Shown: piece by piece, positions 56,452 to 64,000 of the stretch
How the letters are laid out: each line of letters starts with the position of its first letter
Position numbering within the stretch: position 1 is the stretch's first letter
Assembly (NCBI GenBank): GCA_902630355.1
Contig: CACOUL010000007.1
Span: 48,265-112,264 of the forward strand
From: Planctomycetaceae bacterium
GTDB lineage: Bacteria; Planctomycetota; Planctomycetia; Pirellulales; UBA7805
Direction: 5' to 3'
DNA length: 64,000 nt
Notes under the pieces: generated by a model
Told to the model about the DNA's origin: nothing
The model's database searches: none
What the model saw: the letters and a program-made list of their open reading frames with translations, nothing else
Position numbers and translations under genes: made by a program

Positions 56452-57747
56452 TCACGCGTCCCGCTCAAATTTGACCGCTCCGGATACGATCACGGTACGG
56501 GCGCGGCCATAGAGCGTTTCACCACCGAAGGGCGTATTTTCGCTTTTTGAGAAAAAGTGATCTGGATCAACGATCCAGGTTTCATCCGGATCAATAATCG
56601 TGACGTCGGCATCTGCACCTATTTGCAACGTTCCCTTAGAAATTCCCAAGACACGTGCCGGCCGAATGGTCAGTTTCTCCAGTGCAGTGAGCCAATCGAG
56701 ATGTCCCGGGCGTATCAGTTTGGTGATCACCAGTGCCAGGGTGGTCTCCAGTGCAATGACGCCGAACGGAGCCTGATCGAGTTCCTGCATTTTCTTTTCT
56801 ACGGCCTGCGGTTGATGGTCTGAGGCGATCACATCAAGAGTGCCGTCTTTGAGCGCTGCGATACAGGCATCAACGTGTTGCTGGCCTCTGAGGGGTGGAT
56901 TGATTTTGCAGTTCGAATCGAATGAGCGGAGCGATTCGTCGGTGAGACTGAAATGTTGGGGACTGACCTCGGCGGTGATGCGAACACCCCGCGATTTTGC
57001 TCGACGAATGAGATCAATACTACCGGCAGCCGAAATATGCATCATGTGAATCCGACCGCCGGTCGATTCCGCCAGCGATATATCGCGACTGGTCATGACC
57101 GCCTCTGCATCTGCCGGCATTCCCGGTAACGCCAGCACGGTCGAGACGAGTCCCTCGTGCATCACGCCGTCGCCGCTTAATTCTCGCACTTCGGGGTGGC
57201 TCAAAAGCGGCTTGTCGAACATGAGGAGATATTCGAGGGCACGCCGCATCAGTTCGGGATTCGAAACAGGAGAACACGCATCGCTGAAAGCGACGGCACC
57301 CGCATCGACCAACGTGCCCATCTCTGCGAGTTCTTCCCCCGATCGATTCTTGCTCACGCAGGCAATCGGGTAGACATTACAGTTATCGGCGTCTGCGGCT
57401 TGTTGTTTCACAAACTGCACGGTCCCTTGCGTATCGATCGGGGGATTCGTATTCGGGGCACAAGCAATCGAGGTAAATCCCCCGGAGAGTGCCGCCTTGG
57501 TGCCCGACTCGATCGTTTCGTCTTCCTCGCCACCCGGTTCGCCCAAATGCGCGTGCATGTCGATCAGACCAGGGGCGACAATCTTTCCCGACGCGTCGAG
57601 GGTGGTCGTCGTACCGTTGGTCGAACCCGCATCGATCGCGACGTCATACGCGGCGATCTTACCTTCCTCGATCAGGATATTGGTAACGCGATCCATGCTT
57701 TGCGATGGATCAACGACCCGACCATTGGTAATTAGGATGCCGGACAC
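56452..57747 (-). CDS. pyrC: Dihydroorotase-like amidohydrolase
   Basis: 431 residues, class I dihydroorotase fold. Metal ligands are retained: H65 and H67 in DMHAHLGEPG, the later His in LLSHPEV and HMMHISA, and the Asp in ASDHQPQ. Substrate residues differ: the Arg of HLREPG is G69, and the His of DHAPH is Gln. The Asn of APNTNP is kept. It may be a divergent active enzyme or a structural partner of PyrB, as known for pseudo-DHOases. It lies 37 bp after pyrB. Confidence 0.85.
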   Translation of the reverse strand: MSGILITNGRVVDPSQSMDRVTNILIEEGKIAAYDVAIDAGSTNGTTTTLDASGKIVAPGLIDMHAHLGEPGGEEDETIESGTKAALSGGFTSIACAPNTNPPIDTQGTVQFVKQQAADADNCNVYPIACVSKNRSGEELAEMGTLVDAGAVAFSDACSPVSNPELMRRALEYLLMFDKPLLSHPEVRELSGDGVMHEGLVSTVLALPGMPADAEAVMTSRDISLAESTGGRIHMMHISAAGSIDLIRRAKSRGVRITAEVSPQHFSLTDESLRSFDSNCKINPPLRGQQHVDACIAALKDGTLDVIASDHQPQAVEKKMQELDQAPFGVIALETTLALVITKLIRPGHLDWLTALEKLTIRPARVLGISKGTLQIGADADVTIIDPDETWIVDPDHFFSKSENTPFGGETLYGRARTVIVSGAVKFERDA

Positions 57748-57784
57748 ATCGCCCTCCGCGGTGCCAGTCGAGAAAGGTGTTCGA

Positions 57785-58744
57785 TCACCGATTCACCTCG
57801 TGGGTGAGATACAAGACTGCCATTCGAACTGCCAAACCGTTCGTTACTTGATGCAAGATGACTGAATGCGGGCCGTCGGCAACCTCCGGGGTGACCTCCG
57901 TTCCTCGATTGATGGGGCCGGGGGCCATGATCAGGATATCGTCTTTTGCCCGCGCCATCCGCTCACCGGTCATCGCATAGAGCAGGGCATATTCTCTGAC
58001 CGAGGGAAATGGCCTGGTGATCTGACGTTCGAACTGGATGCGCAAAAGATTGAGCACATCGCATCGCGGCAGGATGGAATCGAGGCTATAGGCAACCTCA
58101 ACCCCCAATTCCTCCCAGCGGCGCGAAACGAGGGTCGACGGACCACAGACGATAACGTGCGCGCCGAGTTTTTTCAGTCCCCAAATATTGGAGCGGGCGG
58201 TGCGACTATGCGAGATGTCGCCGATAAGTGCAACGGTGAGTCCCGCAATTTTTTTTCGATGCTCTCGAATCGTCATAATGTCGAGCAACCCCTGCGTGGG
58301 ATGCTCGTGGGCACCGTCACCCGCGTTGATTACACTGCTACGAATATTCTTTGCAAGCAAATGCGGAGTGCCCGGTGTGCGATGCCGCACCACAACACTA
58401 TCGACGTTCATTGCCTCAATGTTTTTGGCAGTATCGATGAATGTTTCACCTTTGGAGAGGCTACTTCCCGACGACGAAAAGTCAATCACATCGGCACCGA
58501 GACGCCGCGCCGCGAGCGAAAAACTCGTACGGGTACGCGTGGAATTTTCAAAGAAAAGATTCGCAACGGTGCAACCGCGGAGCAGATCTAATTTTTCTGC
58601 ACAGCCATTAGTCATTTCCTTAAGCTGCCGAGCCGTATCGAGAATGATCGTGATTTCTTCGGCAGAGAGATGCTCAAGTCCGAGAAGATCGGGCTGAGTC
58701 CAGCGGTCGGTGCCAGCCAGTTTTTCCATCACGTCTGTGTTCAT
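57785..58744 (-). CDS. pyrB: Aspartate carbamoyltransferase, catalytic chain
   Basis: 319 residues. It makes carbamoyl-aspartate in pyrimidine synthesis. The carbamoyl-phosphate loop is [12 protein letters not shown], then [20 protein letters not shown], the HPTQ motif in [16 protein letters not shown], and [11 protein letters not shown]. All are canonical. ATG 58744 is used; it lies only 19 nt from the 3' end of the tRNA gene. No regulatory pyrI chain was seen. Confidence 0.94.
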   Translation of the reverse strand: MNTDVMEKLAGTDRWTQPDLLGLEHLSAEEITIILDTARQLKEMTNGCAEKLDLLRGCTVANLFFENSTRTRTSFSLAARRLGADVIDFSSSGSSLSKGETFIDTAKNIEAMNVDSVVVRHRTPGTPHLLAKNIRSSVINAGDGAHEHPTQGLLDIMTIREHRKKIAGLTVALIGDISHSRTARSNIWGLKKLGAHVIVCGPSTLVSRRWEELGVEVAYSLDSILPRCDVLNLLRIQFERQITRPFPSVREYALLYAMTGERMARAKDDILIMAPGPINRGTEVTPEVADGPHSVILHQVTNGLAVRMAVLYLTHEVNR

Positions 58745-58763
58745 GGTGATATCTTGCCCCAAG

Positions 58764-58834
58764 CTGGGGAACTAGGATTTGAACCTAGACTAAGTGATTC
58801 AGAGTCACTCGTGCTACCGTTACACTATTCCCCA
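58764..58834 (-). tRNA. tRNA-Gln (CUG)
   Basis: 71 nt forming a full cloverleaf: acceptor TGGGGAA/TTCCCCA, D arm GTGT/GCAC, anticodon arm AGTGA-CTCTGAA-TCACT with anticodon CTG, T arm CTAGG-TTCAAAT-CCTAG. The 3' CCA is not encoded. The gene is followed by pyrB on the same strand. Confidence 0.93.
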
Positions 58835-58855
58835 GAGTAAATTTCCCCAGAGTAA
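58828..58855. repeat. Duplicated tRNA 5' end
   Basis: TTCCCCAGAGTAA occurs at 58828-58840, covering the first 7 nt of the tRNA-Gln gene, and again at 58843-58855 just outside it. Apart from this, 58856-59223 shows no gene or clear promoter; ORFs there are short. Confidence 0.85.
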
Positions 58856-59223
58856 GTTCACTCCGGTCGAACGGATATGCCGACCTCTCCGGCAACCTCT
58901 ATCTTTTTTTAACCTATCCATCCTCACCTGCGCCTGCTGTGACGGATAGCGTGGCTCGATCACCTTGAGCGGAAACCGGCACCTCGCGCCCCGGCAGCAG
59001 TCTCCCCTCACGCAATTAAACCTAGAATATGGCGCTGAGGAGCGTCAAGGGTCGCCCCCTCGTATCTTGCTTCGAGCCGCACTCAGGGGCCCTAAAGCTT
59101 CCCTTTCGGCTGGTTCCCCCCCGGCAGCGTCTTCCATAAAATGCACTCTGCGATGCAGGTACAGTTGGCAATCTTCGTCGACTCTCTCGGCAACCATCTT
59201 TCTTGAAAAGGCGATAGTCGTTC

Positions 59224-60927
59224 ATGCCCGGTGGAAGTTTGATTATGACGGTGGGCCCCGACATGGGGCAAAAGTACGAGATCGACCAAGCGACGATGGT
59301 CATGGGACGGCATCCGGACTGCGAGATTCACATCAATGCGGGAGCAGTCAGTCGGCATCACGCTCAGATTACGGCGGCAGACGGAAAATATTTCATCGAA
59401 GATTTGCAGAGTCGGAACGGAACCTTTGTCAACGATGAGCGAATCGACGGACGGCAATTGTTGCGGCACGCCGATAGTATACGGATCTGCGACGTCGGCT
59501 TTCGTTTTGAAGATCACGATTTTGTTAAGAAACAGGCGGCGGCGGCGCGAGATACCGGTTTTGCAATCGACCCCGGTTCCTCTCAGTCGGTGGTGATCGA
59601 CGACGATCGCGACGCCCCGAGCGGTTCCAAGGTGATGACGAAAATCGAGGTATCCGACACGGCGCGGATGCGCCTCGACACCAACCCGATCACGAAGCTT
59701 AAAGCGGTTTTGGAAATCACTCGAAGTTTGAGTAAATCTCTTTCACTCGACGAAGTTTTGCCGAAGGTGGTCGACAGTTTATTTACGATTTTCCCTCAGG
59801 CGGATCGCGGATTTATTGTGCTTAAAGAGGGCGACGAAGGCCGCTTGGTTCCCAAGGCTGTGAAATTCCGCCGACCTGACGACGACGATGAAATTCGCAT
59901 TAGTCGCACGATCGTCGATGAAGTGATGACGAGTAAGGAAGCGGTGCTCTCTGCCGATGCGGCAACCGACAGCCGTTTTCAAATGAGTCAAAGCATTGCC
60001 GATTTCCGCATTCGCTCGATGATGTGTGCGCCGCTGCTCGATAGTGAGGGGAACGCATTAGGCGTGATTCAAATCGATACCCTCAATCAAACGACTCGAT
60101 TTCAAGATGATGATCTCGAGGTGCTGGGAGGAGTCGCTGCACCTGCGGGGTTGGCAGTGGAGAATGCGCAGTTGCATGAGGATCAGCTAAAGCAACAAGC
60201 GTTGCAGCGAGATCTTCAAATGGCACGTCGGGTTCAGTTGGGTTTTCTGCCCTCTGCCCCTCCCAAAATATCGGGTTATCACTTTTTTGATTACTACGAT
60301 TCGGCCTATGAAGTGGGCGGAGATTATCACGATTACATCGAACTACCGGACGGTCGATTGGCAATCATCGTTGCGGATGTGTCGGGTAAGGGAATATCGG
60401 CCGCTCTGTTGACGGCAAAACTCTCTGCGGAAATGCGGTTCTGTCTGGCGACTGAAACCGACCCGGCGGCAGCTGTCACAAAACTCAATGCGGTGTTCAG
60501 TCAGGGAGGTTGGGAAGATCGATTCGTCACGATGATTCTGATGGTTCTCGAACCTGTGAGCGGCAAAGTCACGTTGGTCAATGCAGGACACATGCCGCCG
60601 TTGGTTCGGTTGGGCGATCAGTCGGTGGAAATGCCGGGTTCGGAAAAAGCCGGGCTTCCGATCGGTGTGACCGAAGAATTTGAATACGAACCATACGTCA
60701 TCACGCTGTCTCCTGGTGATGGTCTTGCGGCGTTCACCGATGGTTTCAGTGAAGCGATGAATGCCGAAGAAGAGTTGTACGGTGTCGAGCAACTCGAGGC
60801 ACGGTTCGCCGACCCATTGAGCAGCATTTCAGACTTAGGTGAGCACATTCTAGAGGACGTCAAGCGGCATGTTGCAGGGCATCCGCAAAGCGACGATATG
60901 TGCCTAGTCTGCGTCGGTCGAGATTGA
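59224..60927 (+). CDS. FHA-GAF-PP2C (RsbU/SpoIIE-type) protein phosphatase
   Basis: 567 residues. Domains in order: FHA (about 5-100) with MGRHPDCEIHINAGAVSRHHAQI and LQSRNGTFVND; a GAF domain (about 165-320); a short coiled linker (LKQQALQRDLQMARRVQLGFLP); and a SpoIIE/PP2C phosphatase (about 360-567) with GGDYHDYIEL, VADVSGKGISAALLTA, TLVNAGHMPPLV and GLAAFTDGFSEAM. It should dephosphorylate a protein, perhaps an anti-sigma antagonist, in response to a GAF ligand and phosphothreonine binding. It is convergent with the methyltransferase gene. Confidence 0.93.
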   Translation: MPGGSLIMTVGPDMGQKYEIDQATMVMGRHPDCEIHINAGAVSRHHAQITAADGKYFIEDLQSRNGTFVNDERIDGRQLLRHADSIRICDVGFRFEDHDFVKKQAAAARDTGFAIDPGSSQSVVIDDDRDAPSGSKVMTKIEVSDTARMRLDTNPITKLKAVLEITRSLSKSLSLDEVLPKVVDSLFTIFPQADRGFIVLKEGDEGRLVPKAVKFRRPDDDDEIRISRTIVDEVMTSKEAVLSADAATDSRFQMSQSIADFRIRSMMCAPLLDSEGNALGVIQIDTLNQTTRFQDDDLEVLGGVAAPAGLAVENAQLHEDQLKQQALQRDLQMARRVQLGFLPSAPPKISGYHFFDYYDSAYEVGGDYHDYIELPDGRLAIIVADVSGKGISAALLTAKLSAEMRFCLATETDPAAAVTKLNAVFSQGGWEDRFVTMILMVLEPVSGKVTLVNAGHMPPLVRLGDQSVEMPGSEKAGLPIGVTEEFEYEPYVITLSPGDGLAAFTDGFSEAMNAEEELYGVEQLEARFADPLSSISDLGEHILEDVKRHVAGHPQSDDMCLVCVGRD

Positions 60928-60966
60928 ATGGGGGCACTTCGCTCTTTTGAGCAGCAGTCCCTTTTT

Positions 60967-61938
60967 TCAGCAGCAGTTACTGTCCGGGCCACAACAGTCG
61001 CCGTCGGGGAGGACCGTCAAGGAAGTATCGCGGGGCTTGTCCGTGATGTCTTGGCGATTCTCTTCGCCTTCGTAAGCGGACGCTGAGGTCGATTTTTCAG
61101 CCCGCACCGTGAGGCTGCGAAATTCGATCCCCTCCACAATCGCCCAAGCCTCATCCTGCCTTTTGAGGATCTCTACGTGATGCAGGCCAGCACGTTTGAA
61201 TGCTTCGAGGAAATGTCCCTCCATGAATGCTCCGCTGATGCATCCACTCCAAAGGTGAGGGTCTTTTTGCAGATGAAGCGGAACGGGATGGTCGCTGACA
61301 ATATCACTGATAATGGCCCGTCCTCCGGGACGAAGTACTCGGGAAATTTCCGAAAAAAGTTGTTCGCGGTGTTTTGGATTGACGAGATTCAGCACGCAAT
61401 TTGAGACGACCACATCGATCGAATCGCTTTCGATCATCGGAGAAGCTTCGCGCTGCTGCTCGATCCATTGGTCGACCCGCTGCCAATCAGGGTAGCTGTG
61501 TACCGGATGATCGTTCAGGAAGGAATCGAGGGCTTCGAGGTCGAGTCCGAGATCCTGGATGTTTCCCTTCAAGAAGTAAGTGTTATTCCAACCGATGGCC
61601 TCAGCAATTTGTGTTTGATAGCGCCGAGCGAGAGCCAGCATTTCGTCGTTTCGGTCGACGCCGAACACCTGTCCTTTGGGACCGACGACCTGCGAGAGGA
61701 TGTAGCAAATTTTGCCTCCCCCGGAACCGAGGTCGAGAACCGTTTCCCCCTCGCCGACATACTCGGCCGGGTTTCCACAACCGTAGTCGCGGTCGATCAA
61801 CTCCTGGGGAAGGACATCGAGATATTTGCCGTCGTAAGTGACCGGACAGCAGAGGGCAGGCTCTTTCTCAGCGGCAGCGGCCGCATAGCGCTTTTGGACC
61901 GCACGGTCTACGAGGGTTTCAAAGTTTTCCTGCTCCAT
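60967..61938 (-). CDS. ArsM-like SAM-dependent methyltransferase
   Basis: 323 residues. VLDLGSGGGKICYILSQVVG is the SAM motif I, followed by FGVDRNDEMLALARR and LRPGGRAIISDIVSD. Several Cys suit arsenic binding: CCPVTYDGKYLDV near the N-terminus, YGCGNPAEYVGEG, VVSNCVLNLV, SGCISGAF, and a C-terminal DCCGPDSNCC. This layout is close to ArsM-type methyltransferases found with arsenosugar genes. Arsenite would be the substrate, but this is inference. ATG 61938 was preferred; ATG 61953 adds 5 residues. Confidence 0.75.
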   Translation of the reverse strand: MEQENFETLVDRAVQKRYAAAAAEKEPALCCPVTYDGKYLDVLPQELIDRDYGCGNPAEYVGEGETVLDLGSGGGKICYILSQVVGPKGQVFGVDRNDEMLALARRYQTQIAEAIGWNNTYFLKGNIQDLGLDLEALDSFLNDHPVHSYPDWQRVDQWIEQQREASPMIESDSIDVVVSNCVLNLVNPKHREQLFSEISRVLRPGGRAIISDIVSDHPVPLHLQKDPHLWSGCISGAFMEGHFLEAFKRAGLHHVEILKRQDEAWAIVEGIEFRSLTVRAEKSTSASAYEGEENRQDITDKPRDTSLTVLPDGDCCGPDSNCC

Positions 61939-62066
61939 GTGGCTTCCATCCATGCGAAGGTGAATCTCAAAGTCCGATGTGTCATGTCGGATTAAACTCG
62001 CAGGCGGCCTATTCTAACCGCTTTTCGCGGCAACTCCACTGGCGAGCCAGGAGCCGAGCAGGGAAT

Positions 62067-62600
62067 TCAGTTATTGATCGGCAGAATGCCGCTGAAATTA
62101 TCGTCCCGGCGTTCCCACTCGCGCCGCACTTCGCCCAGGCCGTACACGCACATTTCAAATTCGTGGCTCAGGCGTCGCAGTACCTCATTCTTGCCGTCTT
62201 CTTCGTCGACGGGGATGGTGCTGGCAATATAATAGGCCCGCTTTCCCTGCTCGCAGTAGTCGAGAAAATAATCTTTTCGTTCTTTGTCTTGCATTTGGCG
62301 GAGCGATTCCGGATACAAGCCAGTCCAGAAAAGAGTGAAGTCTCCAACATGCTGGTGCAGTTCGCGACGCGCTTCACCGATTCTCTCTTGCCCCTCGAGC
62401 ATCATTCCGGCGACTTCCTCAAGTCGCTTTCCGGTGAGGTCACGGAGGCGATAGACCATATCGTTGCGGAGGAAGCGTACCAAGAGACTCGCGACGTAAT
62501 CGACGAGCGGTGGATCGGCAACTCCGAGCTGGGAAACAAACGCGTGTTCCGTGAGCCCGGTAAAGAATCGCCGGAGTGTTTGTGAAGGCGTGGGTGTCAT
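62067..62600 (-). CDS. Conserved hypothetical protein
   Basis: 177 residues, soluble, mainly helical. It has no motif I recognise; notable stretches are LVDYVASLLVRFLRNDMVYR, GDFTLFWTGLYPESLRQMQ and DKERKDYFLDYCEQGKRAYY. ATG 62600 has GGGAGG about 10 nt upstream. There is no signal peptide or membrane helix. It sits between ArsM-like and trp genes on the same strand and shows codon use like its neighbours. Confidence 0.65.
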   Translation of the reverse strand: MTPTPSQTLRRFFTGLTEHAFVSQLGVADPPLVDYVASLLVRFLRNDMVYRLRDLTGKRLEEVAGMMLEGQERIGEARRELHQHVGDFTLFWTGLYPESLRQMQDKERKDYFLDYCEQGKRAYYIASTIPVDEEDGKNEVLRRLSHEFEMCVYGLGEVRREWERRDDNFSGILPINN

Positions 62601-62718
62601 GCGAACGCAACCTCCCGAATCCGCCAAGGATATACTTCAAAATCGTCATCGAAGACTTTGTTTCTTTCATTAATTTACCGGTTTCCTTTTTTTTGAGTCA
62701 ATAAAAAAATTTCAATTT

Positions 62719-62778
62719 GCCTCCGGTACCTGTAAAATGGCGTTTCCATAAGCACTTGCGTGCGGAGGCTCTTTTTTT
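62719..62778 (+). terminator. Orphan intrinsic terminator with branched stem
   Basis: GCCTCCG (62719-62725) pairs with CGGAGGC (62763-62769) and is followed by TC and seven T. Two small hairpins can form inside (ATGG/CCAT and GCAC/GTGC). No plus-strand gene precedes it, so it may end an unrecognised small RNA. The rest of the 62601-62925 gap is AT-rich with no supported gene. Confidence 0.55.
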
Positions 62779-62925
62779 GCATGCGTCGCCTGCAATGAAA
62801 AAATCTTTTCCTTGCGAGTGACCAGGAATGATCGAAGCAGTGAAAGCAGACGGCGCCAGAGATGAAATTGCTCTCAGTATCGCTCGCGAGTCGCGGTCCA
62901 TGGGCCACCAAGTGGAGGCTACAGA

Positions 62926-63741
62926 TCAACAAGAAGCGAGAGCAGAGGTCAGAGTTTTGGCATAAGCATCAACCTCTTCCAATGCCTTCGAGTCGTCCTG
63001 CGAATCACTTCGACTTGCTTTGGAAAGGCGTTTGACGATCGCGCTTCCGACAATGATGCCGTCCGCGACGGGCGCGAGCATGCGAATGTGTTCCGGAGTG
63101 CTGATGCCGAAGCCGATGCAAATCGGCAGGCTTGTTTTTGCACGCAGCGACTCCACATTTTTGACGAGTTCATTTGGAAGGCTTTGTCTTTCACCGGTGA
63201 TGCCCACAACCGACACGTAGTAGATGAATCCGCTGGTGGCTGCGATGATCTGTTCCGTTCTGGCGGGCGGGGTGTTGGGCGTTATCAATTGAATGAGGCT
63301 CATGTCGGCAGAGCGACAGATGGCCTGCAATTCGTCCGATTCTTCCACCGGAAGGTCTGGGACGATGAGTCCCGCGACTCCCGCCTCTTTCGCCGCCTCG
63401 ACATACTCGCCCATGCCGCGACGGTACACGATCGCGTGACTTACCATCGTCAAAACCGGGGCCTTCAGCGACGGTGTCGTCTCACGGAGCATCTGGAGGA
63501 TTTGTTCCAGGCGAATGCCGTCTTCCAGTACGCGGGTGTAGGATGCCTGAATGACCGGCCCGTCGGCGATCGGGTCGCTGTAGGGAATGCCCACTTCGCA
63601 CATGTGGGCGCCCTGGCTCACAAGACTCTGAAGTACCCGGCTCGTCGTCTCCAGACTGGGATCGCCTGCCGTGATAAAGGGGATGAAAGCCTTTTCACCC
63701 CGCGCCTTGAGTTGGGCGAACAAGTCGTCCACTGCCGACAT
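62926..63741 (-). CDS. trpA: Tryptophan synthase alpha chain
   Basis: 271 residues, TIM barrel. It cleaves indole-glycerol phosphate. The catalytic Glu region is MCEVGIPYSDPIADGP, with the Asp in YSDPIADG. VPDLPVEESDELQ and YYVSVVGITGERQSLP are typical; GFGISTPEHI and IIVGSAIV bind phosphate. It lies 18 bp after trpB on the same strand. Confidence 0.95.
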   Translation of the reverse strand: MSAVDDLFAQLKARGEKAFIPFITAGDPSLETTSRVLQSLVSQGAHMCEVGIPYSDPIADGPVIQASYTRVLEDGIRLEQILQMLRETTPSLKAPVLTMVSHAIVYRRGMGEYVEAAKEAGVAGLIVPDLPVEESDELQAICRSADMSLIQLITPNTPPARTEQIIAATSGFIYYVSVVGITGERQSLPNELVKNVESLRAKTSLPICIGFGISTPEHIRMLAPVADGIIVGSAIVKRLSKASRSDSQDDSKALEEVDAYAKTLTSALASC

Positions 63742-63759
63742 GATGGTTCCCTTCCGTCT

Positions 63760-64000
63760 CTACGTCCCGTTCCCCAATGATCCGTCTTCCCCGCGCAATC
63801 GGGCAATCTCTGCCGTGTCTTTGTCGCCTCTTCCCGAGAGACATACCACGACGCGTTGCTCCTTGGGCCGTTCCTTTGCAATCTGCATTGCCATCCACAC
63901 CGCGTGGGACGTTTCGATTGCGGCGAGGATCCCCTCGGTTTTTGCCAGCGCGTCGAACCCCCGCAATGCGTCTTGATCGCGGCAGCAATCGTAGCGAACT
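63760..64000 (-). CDS. trpB: Tryptophan synthase beta chain (3' end only)
   Basis: C-terminal 79 codons; the gene runs off the right edge. The peptide ALRGFDALAKTEGILAAIETS followed by HAVWMAMQIAKERPKEQ and VVVCLSGRGDKD matches the end of TrpB, including the PLP-phosphate region CLSGRGDKD. The beta chain joins indole and serine. It is upstream of trpA in the usual order. Confidence 0.93.
   Translation of the reverse strand, partial: VRYDCCRDQDALRGFDALAKTEGILAAIETSHAVWMAMQIAKERPKEQRVVVCLSGRGDKDTAEIARLRGEDGSLGNGT

Noticed and set aside
62828-62965. 46-codon plus-strand open frame (MIEAVKADGARDE...)
   Set aside because: Overlaps the trpA 3' end by 40 nt, has only a weak ribosome binding site and no known relative; could be chance.

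Overview
The window looks like a chromosomal segment of a planctomycete, probably of the Pirellulales type. This is inferred from gene content, not from a marker gene. Supporting signs are a Ser/Thr kinase with a DMG instead of DFG motif, FHA-domain signalling proteins, a secreted Tyr-rich protein, a CPBP protease with a planctomycete-like N-terminus, a Rho_N/DUF4912 protein, a lysine-repeat H1-like protein, and a Gram-negative lipid A/heptose gene set. No insertion sequence, phage gene or CRISPR array was seen.

Layout. 1-141: 5' end of a DNA glycosylase. 404-1867: CPBP protease and a DUF2617-type protein. 1880-5815 (minus): isocitrate dehydrogenase, lpxK, hldE. 6102-10170: RuvX resolvase, epimerase, MBL hydrolase, small secreted protein, M20 peptidase. 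10317-17984: a complete Na+-NQR operon (nqrABCDEF, apbE, nqrM) behind a complex regulatory region. 18133-25167: Mrp, H1-like protein, site-2 protease, lpxB, ankyrin lipoprotein, OmpA-like lipoprotein. 25273-30246: hisH, hisA, an EF-G-like GTPase, cysE. 30243-39286 (minus): a full F1Fo ATP synthase operon followed by an FHA protein and a small protein. 39852-42867: DUF4912 protein, a probable structured RNA, larE, a membrane protein. 42923-50215: Ser/Thr kinase, glutaredoxin-like protein, TIGR04282-type transferase, ThiO-like oxidase, and a tight oxidoreductase/radical SAM/phosphoesterase-like operon. 50340-55794: TlpA-like protein, HAD phosphatase, epimerase, CPA1 antiporter, DUF6807 protein. 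55826-58834 (minus): tRNA-Gln, pyrB, a dihydroorotase-like gene, NYN nuclease. 59224-64000: FHA-GAF-PP2C phosphatase, ArsM-like methyltransferase, unknown gene, trpBA.

How they fit together. NQR exports Na+, the ATP synthase c subunit looks H+-coupled, and a CPA1 antiporter in the same window could link the two gradients. LpxB, LpxK and HldE point to lipopolysaccharide. TIGR04282- and ArsM-type genes suggest, without proving, arsenosugar chemistry.

The most unusual features are: a probable noncoding RNA at 41155-41375 closed by a perfect 16-bp helix and starting just after a good promoter; a promoter, two hairpins, an intrinsic terminator and a perfect CRP/FNR-type palindrome in front of nqrA; and the 47172-50215 operon, whose phosphoesterase-like protein has lost key metal-binding residues. 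Start codons were adjusted by hand where a ribosome binding site, signal peptide or domain boundary argued for it.
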